Of a stretch of 64,000 nt of DNA, positions 46,409-54,750 are shown piece by piece. Within the stretch, counting starts at the first letter, position 1. Every line of letters begins with the position of its first letter. The translations under genes were made by a program, and so were the position numbers. Below the pieces are notes generated by a model, which was not told where the DNA came from, made no database searches, and worked only from the letters and a program-made list of their open reading frames with translations. The stretch is from Streptomyces shenzhenensis. Its GTDB lineage: Bacteria > Actinomycetota > Actinomycetes > Streptomycetales > Streptomycetaceae. The stretch lies in contig NZ_JAJONF010000027.1 of the NCBI RefSeq assembly GCF_021462265.1, forward strand, positions 1-64,000, given 5' to 3'.

Positions 46409-47578
46409 ATGCTGTCCGAGCCGTCCGCCGCCACCGTCCGCGCCACCCTCCCCGCCGTGGGCGCGGCCATCGGTGAGATCACGGAGCGTTTCTACACCCG
46501 TCTCTTCGACGCCCACCCCGAGCTGCTGCGGAACCTCTTCAACCGCGGCAACCAGGCCGCCGGCACCCAGCGCCAGGCCCTCGCCGGCTCCATCGCCGCG
46601 TTCGCCACCCACCTGCTGGACCACCCGGACCAGCGACCCGACGCCATGCTGAGCCGCATCGCCCACAAGCACGCCTCCCTGGGCGTCACGCCCGCGCAGT
46701 ACGACATCGTCCACGAGCACCTCTTCGCCGCCATCGCCGAGGTGCTCGGCGAGGCCGTCACCCCCGAGGTCGCGGCCGCCTGGGACGAGGTCTACTGGCT
46801 GATGGCGAACGCGCTCGTCGCGATCGAGAAGCGGCTGTACGAGGAGAGCGGCGGCCTGCAGGGGCTGCGGCCGTGGGAGGTCGTCGAGCGGGTCGTGGAG
46901 ACCGCCGACGTGGTGACCTTCCGGGTGCGGCCGGTGGACGGCGGGCCGACGGTGCGCGGCTTCCGGGCCGGGCAGTACGTCTCCGTGGGCGTCACCCTCG
47001 CCGACGGCGCCCGCCAGATACGCCAGTACAGCCTCTCCGGCGCGCCGGGCGAGTCGGTCCGCCAGTTCAGCGTCAAGCTCGACGGCGAGGTCTCCCGCCA
47101 CCTGCACGAGCACGTGCGGGTGGGTGACGTCCTCGAACTGTCGGAGCCGTACGGCGACCTCGTCCTGGGCGACGCCGCCGAGCGCCCCCTGCTGCTCGCC
47201 TCCGCCGGTATCGGCGTGACCCCGATGGTGGCGATGCTCGCCGCACTGGTGGCCGACGGCCACTCGGCCCCGGTGACCGTCGTACACGGCGACCGCTCCC
47301 CCGCCGACCACGCCCTGCGCACCGACCACGAGACCTACGCGGCCAAGCTCCCGGACAGCGCCGTCCACTTCTTCTACGAGCGGGACGCGGAGCCCGGCAC
47401 CCGCACCGGCCTCGTCGACCTCACCGGCATCGAGGTCGCGGCCGGCACGCGCGCGTACCTGTGCGGACCGCTCCCCTTCATGCGCGCGGTGCGCACCCAG
47501 CTGATCGAGCAGGGCGTGGCTCCGGCGGACATCCACTACGAGGTGTTCGGCCCGGACCTGTGGCTGGCGGCGGCCTGA
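46409..47578 (+). CDS. hmp: Flavohemoglobin (nitric oxide dioxygenase)
   Basis: 389 residues. The globin domain (about 1-140) includes ITERFYTRLFDAHPELLRNLFN and the heme-proximal region IAHKHASLGV. An FAD domain follows (RQYSLSGAPGESVRQFSVK, with the RxYS flavin motif) and an NAD domain (LLASAGIGVTPMVAMLAAL), ending YEVFGPDLW, the C-terminus of Hmp. It oxidises NO to nitrate with NADH and oxygen in the cytoplasm. AAGGAG precedes the ATG. Control by NsrR is suggested by the operator upstream and by nsrR 3 kb downstream. Confidence 0.97.
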   Translation: MLSEPSAATVRATLPAVGAAIGEITERFYTRLFDAHPELLRNLFNRGNQAAGTQRQALAGSIAAFATHLLDHPDQRPDAMLSRIAHKHASLGVTPAQYDIVHEHLFAAIAEVLGEAVTPEVAAAWDEVYWLMANALVAIEKRLYEESGGLQGLRPWEVVERVVETADVVTFRVRPVDGGPTVRGFRAGQYVSVGVTLADGARQIRQYSLSGAPGESVRQFSVKLDGEVSRHLHEHVRVGDVLELSEPYGDLVLGDAAERPLLLASAGIGVTPMVAMLAALVADGHSAPVTVVHGDRSPADHALRTDHETYAAKLPDSAVHFFYERDAEPGTRTGLVDLTGIEVAAGTRAYLCGPLPFMRAVRTQLIEQGVAPADIHYEVFGPDLWLAAA

Positions 47579-47650
47579 GCGTCAGCGCCCCGTAATGCGT
47601 GTTTCTGATCCCCGGTCCTGAGTAGCTTCGAGTCCTACGCCGGCCTGGTG

Positions 47651-47961
47651 TCCGAGGACGCCGGCTCGGGCCGGGGGAAGGATCTGCCGGGGCTGCGGGG
47701 AACGGCTGAGGCCGGGAGCCAGGCCCGGGGCGGAGTTGTGTTCGTCGGTGTGCCGGTCCAGGCAGTGGCGTCGGGAACGACGGTTGCGCCGGCGCTTGGC
47801 GGCCGTTCAGGACGGCACGGGCGAGGTGGAGTGCCCGGAGTGCGGGGCTCGGTGGGTGGCCCGGCGTCGACCGCCGCTCGGACGGGGTGTTCTGCTCGCC
47901 GCGGTGCAAGATGAGGGCCTGGAGGCGTCGAGCGGAACCGTTTGGCGAACGGTCACAGTGA
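47651..47961 (+). pseudogene. Frameshifted zinc-ribbon/FCS-like protein
   Basis: Reading in one frame gives RICRGCGERLRPG, GAELCSSVCRSRQWRRERR and ECPECGARWVA; shifting the frame by one base near 47863 continues as VDRRSDGVFCSPRCKMRAWR to a stop at 47959-47961. The spaced C-x2-C and C-x3-C pairs look like zinc-binding modules. No intact start was found. A one-base frameshift splits the gene, so it is probably decayed, unless a sequencing error is present. Other parts of the 800-base gap before the YVTN gene show no ORF I can support. Confidence 0.6.
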
Positions 47962-48380
47962 CCGCCGGCCGAACGCATCCTGCCGGCCGGGGAAACCCGC
48001 GTCGGCCGAAACCTGACCACCCGCCCGCCTTGTTCCCTCTGTTCCTCCGCGTCGCCGATGGCGATCCGGAGGACGTGGATGCTCTGGATGCCCGCTTCTG
48101 AAGGGGGTGTGAATGCGGGGCACCACGCGCCCCCCACAACGATCCTTTCGCCACCGATGGTTTGCGATTGCGTGTATGGCGGGGTGGCGAGCGGGGATAA
48201 GCCGGGTGAACTCATTTGGCGGGCGGCCCACCCTCTTCGGAGTCGGCGGCCCGCTGCGTGCCGATGATGCACGACACCGTGGTCGCCCATGGGCCCTCCG
48301 GAGAGGTTCCGGCCTCGGCCGACGCTACTCAGCGTTGCCGACCGCAGGCCGTCCGACCCCCCCTCGAAGGAGGCCTCTCC
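47962..48380. other. Upstream region of the YVTN gene
   Basis: About 420 bases with no supported gene. Base use appears less GC-biased around 48100-48210 than in flanking genes. The end holds AAGGAGG (48367-48373), the ribosome site that points to the TTG start at 48381. Upstream readings in the same frame exist but lack protein-like composition. Confidence 0.4.
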
Positions 48381-49934
48381 TTGAACGCCATCGCACAACC
48401 GCTCTCGCTGCCCGCACTGCCGACGCCGACCGCCCTCGCGGCGATCGCGAGCACGCAGCAGCTCGCAGCCGCAGCTCAGGTGTGCCTGACCACCATCCCC
48501 GTGGGGAACACCCCGTTCCGGCTGGCGGCCGCCCCGAACGGAAACGTCTACGTAGCCAACTTCGGCGCGAACACGGTGTCGGTGATCGACTCGACCACCA
48601 ACACGGTCATCGGCTCCCCCATCCCCGTGGGGGTTTGGCCGCGCGGGGTGGCGATCGCGAACGGGCGCGCCTACGTCGCCAACTCGAACTCGGACACGGT
48701 GTCGGTGATCGATACTGCCACGAACTCGCTGGTCGGCTCGCCCATCCCGCTCGCCGGCAGCCCGTTCGGGGTAGCAGCCGCCCAGAACGGGCACGTCTTC
48801 GTCACCCAGCAGAACTTGAACACCGTGTCGGTGATCGACTCGACCACCAACACGGTCATCGGCTCCCCCATCCCCGTGGGGAGTGTCCCGCGCGGGGCGG
48901 CGGTCGCCCCGAACGGACGCGTCTACGTGACGAACTCCAGCCTCAGCGCGAACTCGGTGTCGGTGATCGACTCGACCACCAACATGGTCATCGCCACCAT
49001 CCCCGTGGGCAGCGGCCCGGCCGATCTCGCGGCCGCCCCGAACGGGCGCGTCTATGTGGCCAACTTCGCCGCGAACTCGGTGTCGGTGATCGACTCGACC
49101 ACCAACATGGTCATCGCCACCATCCCCGTGGGGAACGGCCCGTCCGGGGTGGCGGTCGCCCCGAGCGGGCTCGTCTACGTGACGAACGGGAACTCGGACA
49201 CGGTGTCGTTGATCGATTCAGTCACCGACACGGTCATCGGCTCCCCCATCCCCGTTGGCGACGGCCCGACCGGCGTAACCGTCGCCCCGAACGGAAGCGC
49301 CTACGTCGCCGATCAGAACGCGAACACTGTCAGCGTCCTTCCAGGCCCGCCCACGCTGACCGGCATCAGCCCGGCGCAGGGCAGCGCAGCCGGCGGCACG
49401 CAGGTCACCCTCACCGGCACCGACCTGTTCGGCGCCACCGTCACCATCGGCGGCCAGCCGGCCACCAACCTCTTCTACAACCTCGACGGCACCGCGCTCA
49501 TCGCCACCACCCCGCCCGGCACACCCGGCCCCGCCACCGTCACCGTCACCGTCACCAACGAGATCGGCAGCGCGAGCCTGCCCGGCGGATTCACCTACGT
49601 CTCCGCCGCCACCACGCTGAGCGCCACCCCGGCCGTCATCCGCCTGAACCTGGCCACCAGGCAGTACTACATCCCCGCCCTCAGCGCAACCCTGACCGAC
49701 CAGGTCTCCGGCACCCCCATCCCCGGCCAGACCATCACCTTCACGGCCACCCCCTCCACCGGCCCCGTCACCCTCGGCGCCGCCGTCACCGACGCGAACG
49801 GCACCGCCACCCTCACCAACACCCCCGTGTCCGCCACCCTCATCACCGCCAGCCACTACACCGCCACCTTCGCCGGCTCCCCGGGCCACCCCGCCGCCAC
49901 CACCACCGCCCCCCTCACCTTCAACCCCGTCTGA
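48381..49934 (+). CDS. YVTN seven-blade beta-propeller protein with IPT and Ig-like domains
   Basis: 517 residues from a TTG at 48381, chosen because AAGGAGG lies seven bases before it. Seven repeats of about 42 residues follow from residue 40, each shaped like PNGRVYVANF ... NTVSVIDSTTN ... VIGSPIPVG; seven makes a closed propeller. Then an IPT/TIG domain (PTLTGISPAQGSAAGGTQVTLTGTDL) and a bacterial Ig-like domain (ITFTATPSTGPVTLGAAVTDANG). Such proteins are usually secreted, but no classical signal peptide is visible at this start. The repeat DNA itself is strongly conserved, indicating recent duplication. Function unknown; surface adhesion or scaffold is a guess. Confidence 0.8.
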   Translation: MNAIAQPLSLPALPTPTALAAIASTQQLAAAAQVCLTTIPVGNTPFRLAAAPNGNVYVANFGANTVSVIDSTTNTVIGSPIPVGVWPRGVAIANGRAYVANSNSDTVSVIDTATNSLVGSPIPLAGSPFGVAAAQNGHVFVTQQNLNTVSVIDSTTNTVIGSPIPVGSVPRGAAVAPNGRVYVTNSSLSANSVSVIDSTTNMVIATIPVGSGPADLAAAPNGRVYVANFAANSVSVIDSTTNMVIATIPVGNGPSGVAVAPSGLVYVTNGNSDTVSLIDSVTDTVIGSPIPVGDGPTGVTVAPNGSAYVADQNANTVSVLPGPPTLTGISPAQGSAAGGTQVTLTGTDLFGATVTIGGQPATNLFYNLDGTALIATTPPGTPGPATVTVTVTNEIGSASLPGGFTYVSAATTLSATPAVIRLNLATRQYYIPALSATLTDQVSGTPIPGQTITFTATPSTGPVTLGAAVTDANGTATLTNTPVSATLITASHYTATFAGSPGHPAATTTAPLTFNPV

Positions 49935-49959
49935 CCTCGACCCGAACTCCCAGCCAGTG

Positions 49960-49988
49960 GACCCGCCGGTCACCACGACCGGCGGGTC
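49960..49988 (+). terminator. Terminator of the YVTN gene
   Basis: A 12-base perfect stem (GACCCGCCGGTC and complement) with a five-base loop starts 25 bases after the stop. Confidence 0.85.
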
Positions 49989-50040
49989 AGGGGCGACCCG
50001 GGCCCCCTCCGACCGGGGCTGAAAACAGGCGCTCAGGCTA

Positions 50041-50113
50041 GGGGCGCCGGGCCCTGTCCGGTGTGCGGCTGCCGCCTCGTGGGCGCGACAAGCCACGACG
50101 GCACCGCGCCGCC
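50041..50113. repeat. Third copy of the dispersed palindromic element (partial)
   Basis: This segment resembles the right arm of the elements at 7.7 and 30.7 kb (GTGCGGCTGCCGCCTCGTGG, then GCGCGACAAGCCACGACGGC). It is diverged and lacks the inner hairpin of the first copy. It lies just before the nsrR 3' end. Confidence 0.65.
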
Positions 50114-50144
50114 GGCGGCAGCCCGCGGCACCCCCGTGGGCGCC

Positions 50145-50588
50145 TCAGACCGCCCCCGGCCTCTTGGAAATGCTGAGCAGCAAGGGCCCCGTCGGCGCCA
50201 CCACCATGTCCGCCACCGTCACCGGGTCCAGGGCCGCGAAGAACGCCTCCCGGGCCCGGCGCAGGGCGCCCCTGAGACGGCAGTCGGAGTTGAGGGGACA
50301 CGGGTTGTCGCCCTCGCACTCGACGACCTCCCCCTCACCCTCGAAGGTCCGCACCAGCGCTCCCACCGAGGCCGTACGGCCCTTCTCGGTCAGCGTGAGC
50401 CCGCCGCCCCGGCCGCGCCGCGCGTCGACCAGCCCCAGGTGCTGCAGTTCCGCGACCACCTTCGCGGCGTGCGTGTACGGCACGTCCATGTCCGCCGCGA
50501 CCTCGCGGGTGGTGGGGCTGGAGCCGCTCACGACGGCGAGCCGCATCAGGAGACGCAGAGCCAGGTCGGTGGAGCGCAGCAGCCGCAT
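50145..50588 (-). CDS. nsrR: Nitric-oxide-sensing repressor NsrR (Rrf2 family)
   Basis: 147 residues, Rrf2 length. A winged HTH occupies the first half (MRLLRSTDLALRLLMRLAVV, PTTREVAADMDVPYTHAAKVV, ARRGRGGGLTLTEKG). Three cysteines at 91, 97 and 103 in CEGDNPCPLNSDC ligate the iron-sulfur cluster that reacts with NO, in the same pattern as studied Streptomyces NsrR. The protein represses hmp genes and itself until NO destroys the cluster. A 23-base inverted repeat upstream (50605-50627) resembles the box before hmp, suggesting autoregulation. Confidence 0.95.
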   Translation of the reverse strand: MRLLRSTDLALRLLMRLAVVSGSSPTTREVAADMDVPYTHAAKVVAELQHLGLVDARRGRGGGLTLTEKGRTASVGALVRTFEGEGEVVECEGDNPCPLNSDCRLRGALRRAREAFFAALDPVTVADMVVAPTGPLLLSISKRPGAV

Positions 50589-50604
50589 ACCAGCCAGCGT
50601 AGGT

Positions 50605-50627
50605 AATACGCATCCGCCGTTCAACTT
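50605..50627 (-). promoter_or_regulatory. Putative NsrR autoregulatory site
   Basis: An imperfect 11-1-11 inverted repeat (arms AAGTTGAACGG and, on the other strand, AATACGCATCC) sits 17 bases upstream of the nsrR start. The outer AA-n4-n-A positions follow the NsrR pattern, but it is a weaker match than the hmp box. Confidence 0.5.
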
Positions 50628-50756
50628 ATCGGTCTCCTGTCGGACGGGGATCTTTCCAGTTCTTTCCTTTGCCCTCCCTACGACCGCCCCCGTCTCCCCC
50701 ACTACGATCAGCGGGCCCCATCCTCCACGTCCCTTTCCCCCAAGAAGGACACGGTC

Positions 50757-51428
50757 ATGGCCACCGCCAAGAAGAGCACCAACGCAGCGCGCAAGGCACG
50801 CATAGAGGAGATGCGGCGTGCCGAACAGGCACGTGAGCGGCGCAACCGGATCCTGACGGTCGGCGCGAGTGTCGTGGTCGTCGCCGGTCTCGTCGTCGGC
50901 GGAGTGGTACTCGTCAACTCGCAGTCGGACAAGAGCGACAGCGCGAGCGGCTCGAAGGGCGCCTCCGGGGACTCCGGGCACTTCGTGACCGGCGGCGACG
51001 GCGTGCGGACCTGGACGGGCAAGCTGTCCCGCACCCACGTCACGGGGACCGTGGACTACCCGATGCACCCGCCGGTCGGCGGCAACCACAACCCGGTCTG
51101 GCTGAACTGCAACGGCGACGTCTACACCAAGGCCGTGAAGGACGAGAACGCCGTGCACGCCCTGGAGCACGGCGCGGTCTGGGTGACGTACACCGACAAG
51201 GCGAAGAAGCCGGACGTGGACAAGCTGGCGGCGAAGGTGAAGCAGACGCCGTACTCGCTGATGAGCCCGTACGCGAACCAGACCTCGCCGATCGAGCTTT
51301 CGGCGTGGGGGCACCAGCTGAGCGTGACGAGCGCCGACGACCCGAAGGTCGGCAAGTTCTTCGAGACGTACGTGCAGGGCAAGCAGACCCCGGAGCCGGG
51401 TGCCTCCTGCACCGGCGGGACGATGTGA
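50757..51428 (+). CDS. Membrane-anchored DUF3105 protein
   Basis: 223 residues. A basic N-terminus (KKSTNAARKARIEEMRRAEQ) precedes one membrane span (ILTVGASVVVVAGLVVGGVVL, about 32-54); the rest is outside. DUF3105 motifs are YPMHPPVGGNHNPVWLNC, NAVHALEHGAVWVTY and SPIELSAWGHQL, rich in His and Cys, possibly metal-binding. The stop is followed directly by the GTG of the DUF305 gene, so the two are coupled. Pairing of DUF3105 and DUF305 genes is common in actinomycetes; function is not established. Confidence 0.9.
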   Translation: MATAKKSTNAARKARIEEMRRAEQARERRNRILTVGASVVVVAGLVVGGVVLVNSQSDKSDSASGSKGASGDSGHFVTGGDGVRTWTGKLSRTHVTGTVDYPMHPPVGGNHNPVWLNCNGDVYTKAVKDENAVHALEHGAVWVTYTDKAKKPDVDKLAAKVKQTPYSLMSPYANQTSPIELSAWGHQLSVTSADDPKVGKFFETYVQGKQTPEPGASCTGGTM

Positions 51429-51429
51429 C

Positions 51430-52062
51430 GTGAGGAAACACATCGGCTGGATCGCCGGGACGGCCGCGGCGGTGCTGGTCGCCGCCGGTGCGATCACCTA
51501 CGCGGCCGCCGAGGACGGCGGCGGTGGCGGGGGCCTGAGCGTCCCGGGCGCGGACGGGGCGGACGCGGGGTTCGCGCGGGACATGGCGGTCCATCACCAG
51601 CAGGCCGTGGAGATGTCGTACCTGGTCCGCGACCGCACGAAGAACCCGGAAGTGCGCCGGCTCGCCTACGACATCGCACAGACGCAGGCCAACCAGCGCG
51701 GCATGCTGCTGGGCTGGCTGGACCTGTGGGACCTGCCGAAGGTCTCGGCGAAGCCGCCGATGTCCTGGATGGGCATGGGCGACATGCCCGAGCGCGGGGA
51801 CGGTTCGCTGATGCCGGGCATGGCGACCGACACCGAGCTGAAGAAGCTGGGGACCCTGAACGGCAAGCAGGCGGAGATCTTCTACCTCCAGCTGATGACG
51901 GACCATCACAAGGGCGGTATCCACATGGCCGAGGGGTGCGTGGCCAGGTGCACCGTCGCGGTGGAGAAGAGCCTCGCCCAGGGCATGGTGGACGCGCAGC
52001 AGTCGGAGCTGACGACGATGAAGCAGATGCTGCGGGAGCGGGGCGCCGGGCCGCGCGGCTGA
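51430..52062 (+). CDS. DUF305 ferritin-like secreted protein
   Basis: 210 residues from the GTG at 51430, one base after the DUF3105 stop. A signal anchor (IGWIAGTAAAVLVAAGAITYAA) precedes a helical domain with paired metal-binding signatures: FARDMAVHHQQAVEMSYLV and FYLQLMTDHHKGGIHMAEG, plus the Met-rich MSWMGMGDMPERGDGSLMPGM. Such His/Met clusters suggest copper or other metal handling outside the membrane. Co-transcription with the DUF3105 gene suggests joint action. Exact role unknown. Confidence 0.9.
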   Translation: MRKHIGWIAGTAAAVLVAAGAITYAAAEDGGGGGGLSVPGADGADAGFARDMAVHHQQAVEMSYLVRDRTKNPEVRRLAYDIAQTQANQRGMLLGWLDLWDLPKVSAKPPMSWMGMGDMPERGDGSLMPGMATDTELKKLGTLNGKQAEIFYLQLMTDHHKGGIHMAEGCVARCTVAVEKSLAQGMVDAQQSELTTMKQMLRERGAGPRG

Positions 52063-52369
52063 ACCGCCGCGCGGACGACACCGAACCGCCTTACCAGGTG
52101 GGCGATTTGTCGACTTAACGGCACCGCAAGCGATCGGCAACAATCGCAACCGATCTGTAATGTTCTGCGCGCAGTCGAAAGTGGACCAAAAGGCCCTAAT
52201 CAACGCTCACTTGGGATTTCCTTGGCTTTCTCATTCCCCTGACATGAACAGTTCGCCGAAAGAGTGACCTCCACCGTGTGATCCATTCACGGGCCGATCC
52301 GCCGCAGGCCTCCCGGTGATCACGGACGACCGACCACTCCATGCGTCGAACCGCATAGCAGGGGGCAGT
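52063..52369. other. Promoter region of the S53 peptidase
   Basis: 307 bases without a supported gene. It is richer in A and T than its flanks around 52100-52220 (for example AATCGCAACCGATCTGTAATG), as expected for a promoter. The S53 start at 52370 is preceded by AGGGGGCAG. Confidence 0.4.
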
Positions 52370-54325
52370 ATGAGATCCAACCGTGCCAAGGTGCGGGCCA
52401 GCGTGAGCATGGCAGCGACACTGCCGATGATCGCCGGCGCGCTCGCACTCGGCATACCCGCGGCGCACGCCGCGGACAGCCCGGCCCGTGAAGCCCTGAA
52501 GGGCACCAAGCCCGCCTGGGCCACGGCCAAGGCGGACAAGGGCGCAACCTCCGACAGCGCGCAGGTCAAGGCCCGGGTCTACCTGGCCGGCCAGGACGCC
52601 AAGGGCCTCGCGGCCTACGCGAAGGCGGTGTCCGACCCCAGCTCGCCGCTCTACGGCAAGTACCTCAGCGCCAAGCAGGTCCAGGCCCGCTACGGCGCCA
52701 CCAAGGCCCAGGTGAAGGCCGTCAAGTCCTGGCTGACCGCGTCCGGCCTGACGGTCACCGAGGTCACCCAGCACTACATCGCCGTCACCGGCGACGTGTC
52801 CGCCGCCGAGCAGGCGTTCGGCACGCAGATGCACAACTACGCCAAGGGCTCCAAGACCTACCGCGCCCCCGCGAAGACCGCCTCGGTGCCGGCCTCCGTC
52901 AGCGCCGCAGTCCTGACCGTCACCGGCCTGGACAGCGCGCCGCACAAGGCGAGCCACGACGACACGCTGCCGCCGCCGGACTCCGTGTTCAAGAACTCCG
53001 GGCCGTTCTCCTCGTACTACGGCTCGAACATCGCGACCACGCTGCCGGACGCGTACGGCACGAAGATCCCGTACGCCGTCGAGGGCTACACCGGCAAGCA
53101 GTTGCGGGCCGCCTACGGCGCCGGCAAGTACACCGGCAAGCACGTGCGCGTCGCGATCACCGACGCGTACGCCTCGCCGACCATCGCCTTCGACGCCGGC
53201 ACCTACGCCAAGGCGCACGGCGACGCGGCCTGGAAGACCAGCCAGCTGCACCAGGCGCTGCCGGACACCTACACCAAGACCGAGGAGTGCGGCGCGGCCG
53301 GCTGGTACGGCGAGGAGACCCTCGACGTCGAGGCCGTGCACGCGGTCGCGCCGAACGCCGACGTCACCTACGTGGGCGCCGCCTCCTGCTACGACGACGA
53401 CCTGCTGGCCTCGCTCAGCAAGGTCGTCGACAACCACCTGGCCGACATCGTCTCCAACTCCTGGGGCGACATCGAGGCCAACCAGACCCCGGACCTCGCG
53501 GCCGCCTACGACCAGGTGTTCCAGCTGGGCGCGGTGCAGGGCATCGGCTTCTACTTCTCCTCCGGTGACAACGGCGACGAGGTCGCCAACACCAAGACGA
53601 AGCAGGTCGACACGCCGGCCAACTCCGCGTGGGTGACCGCGGTCGGCGGTACCTCGCTGGCCGTCGGCAAGGGCGACAAGTACCTGTGGGAGACCGGCTG
53701 GGGCACCGAGAAGGCCTCGCTGTCGGCCGACGGCAAGAGCTGGACCAACTTCCCCGGCGCCTTCACCTCGGGCGCGGGCGGCGGCACCAGCAAGACGGTC
53801 GGCGAGCCGTACTACCAGAAGAACGTCGTCCCGAAGGCGCTGGCCACGGCCAACAGCGCCGCCGGCAACCGGGTCGTCCCCGACATCTCGGCGATCGCGG
53901 ACCCCAACACGGGCTTCAAGGTCGGCCAGACGCAGACCCAGGCGGACGGCACCGAGGCGTACAGCGAGTACCGCATCGGCGGCACCTCGCTGGCCGCGCC
54001 GGTCATCGCCGCCGTCCAGGCCCTCGCCCAGGAGGCGCGCGGCGGCAAGGCGATCGGTTTCGCCAACCCGCTGATCTACTCCAGGTACGGCACGAAGGTC
54101 TACCACGACGTCACGGACGAGCCGACCGGCAAGGACCTCGCGGTCGCCCGCGTCGACTTCGCCAACGGCTACGACGCCACCGACGGCCTGCTGACCTCGG
54201 TCCGCAGCCTCGGCAAGGACAGCTCCCTGTCCGCGGTCAAGGGCTATGACGACGTCACGGGCGTCGGCACCCCGGCGGCCGGCTACGTCGAGTCGTACAA
54301 GTCGCAGGCGCACCGCAAGCACTGA
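52370..54325 (+). CDS. Secreted S53 (sedolisin/kumamolisin) serine-carboxyl peptidase
   Basis: 651 residues. Signal peptide (SVSMAATLPMIAGALALGIPAAHA), pro-peptide of the S53 type (about 65-185, with SSPLYGKYLSAKQVQARYGA), then the catalytic domain. The Glu-x3-Asp pair is E315 and D319 (YGEETLDVEAV), the oxyanion Asp is D400 (FSSGDNGDE) and the Ser is S540 in GGTSLAAP; a C-terminal Asp-rich DDVTGVGTP fits the calcium site. It should mature by removal of the pro-peptide and act as an acid-active extracellular protease. ATG at 52370 has GGGGGCAG upstream. Monocistronic. Confidence 0.95.
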   Translation: MRSNRAKVRASVSMAATLPMIAGALALGIPAAHAADSPAREALKGTKPAWATAKADKGATSDSAQVKARVYLAGQDAKGLAAYAKAVSDPSSPLYGKYLSAKQVQARYGATKAQVKAVKSWLTASGLTVTEVTQHYIAVTGDVSAAEQAFGTQMHNYAKGSKTYRAPAKTASVPASVSAAVLTVTGLDSAPHKASHDDTLPPPDSVFKNSGPFSSYYGSNIATTLPDAYGTKIPYAVEGYTGKQLRAAYGAGKYTGKHVRVAITDAYASPTIAFDAGTYAKAHGDAAWKTSQLHQALPDTYTKTEECGAAGWYGEETLDVEAVHAVAPNADVTYVGAASCYDDDLLASLSKVVDNHLADIVSNSWGDIEANQTPDLAAAYDQVFQLGAVQGIGFYFSSGDNGDEVANTKTKQVDTPANSAWVTAVGGTSLAVGKGDKYLWETGWGTEKASLSADGKSWTNFPGAFTSGAGGGTSKTVGEPYYQKNVVPKALATANSAAGNRVVPDISAIADPNTGFKVGQTQTQADGTEAYSEYRIGGTSLAAPVIAAVQALAQEARGGKAIGFANPLIYSRYGTKVYHDVTDEPTGKDLAVARVDFANGYDATDGLLTSVRSLGKDSSLSAVKGYDDVTGVGTPAAGYVESYKSQAHRKH

Positions 54326-54347
54326 TCCGCCGCGCGCGGCTTGACCG

Positions 54348-54389
54348 ACAACGGGGCGTGGGGTCTTCGCAGACCTCACGCCCCGTTGT
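54348..54389. terminator. Bidirectional terminator after S53 and DUF397 genes
   Basis: ACAACGGGGCGTG and its complement (54377-54389) form a 13-base perfect stem. Its right arm overlaps the last codons of the DUF397 gene. Confidence 0.8.
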
Positions 54390-54750
54390 GCTGCGCCCGC
54401 TTGAGGGAGGCGACGAAGGGGGCCCAGGCGGCGGCCGGGAGGAGGAGGGCGGGACCCTCGGGAGACTTGGAGTCGCGGACGGGGACGAGGCCGGGGATGT
54501 TGCCGGCGACTTCGACGCAGTTGCCGCCGTCGCCGTTGCTGTGGCTGGACTTGCGCCAGAGGGCGGCGCCGGGGAAGCCACCGGCGACCTCGACACATTC
54601 ACCGCCGTCACCGTTGCTGTAGCTCGACTTACGCCACAGGGCGGCGCCGGGGAAGTCGCGGGCGACCTCTACGCAGTTGCCACCGCTCGCATTGCTGTAA
54701 CTGCTCTTGAGCCAGAGCGCATCACTCAAGTCGATCCGGTTGCTTGCCAT
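54376..54750 (-). CDS. DUF397 protein with three tandem repeats
   Basis: 124 residues. Residues 11-88 are three near-identical 26-residue repeats, each like ALWRKSSYSNGDGGECVEVA, followed by a tail with the usual DUF397 ending (VPVRDSKSPEGPALLLPAAAWAPFVASLKR). Common DUF397 proteins have one such motif, or two. DUF397 proteins often partner an XRE regulator, and this one is preceded by such a gene with a 29-base overlap. In Streptomyces, BldB/WhiJ-like systems use this pairing for developmental control; whether this pair does is inference. Confidence 0.9.
   Translation of the reverse strand: MASNRIDLSDALWLKSSYSNASGGNCVEVARDFPGAALWRKSSYSNGDGGECVEVAGGFPGAALWRKSSHSNGDGGNCVEVAGNIPGLVPVRDSKSPEGPALLLPAAAWAPFVASLKRAQHNGA
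54487..54720 (-). repeat. 78-base triplicated repeat inside the DUF397 gene
   Basis: Three 78-base units (54643-54720, 54565-54642, 54487-54564) encode the three DUF397 motifs, and the DNA of units 2 and 3 is highly similar, showing a recent in-frame duplication. Confidence 0.8.

Noticed and set aside
48520..49340. Repeats as a CRISPR or mobile repeat
   Set aside because: The DNA repeats encode the YVTN propeller blades in frame, so they are coding repeats.
52196..54598. Long minus-strand frame opposite the S53 peptidase
   Set aside because: The + strand has an intact catalytic triad and signal peptide; the antisense reading is low-complexity.
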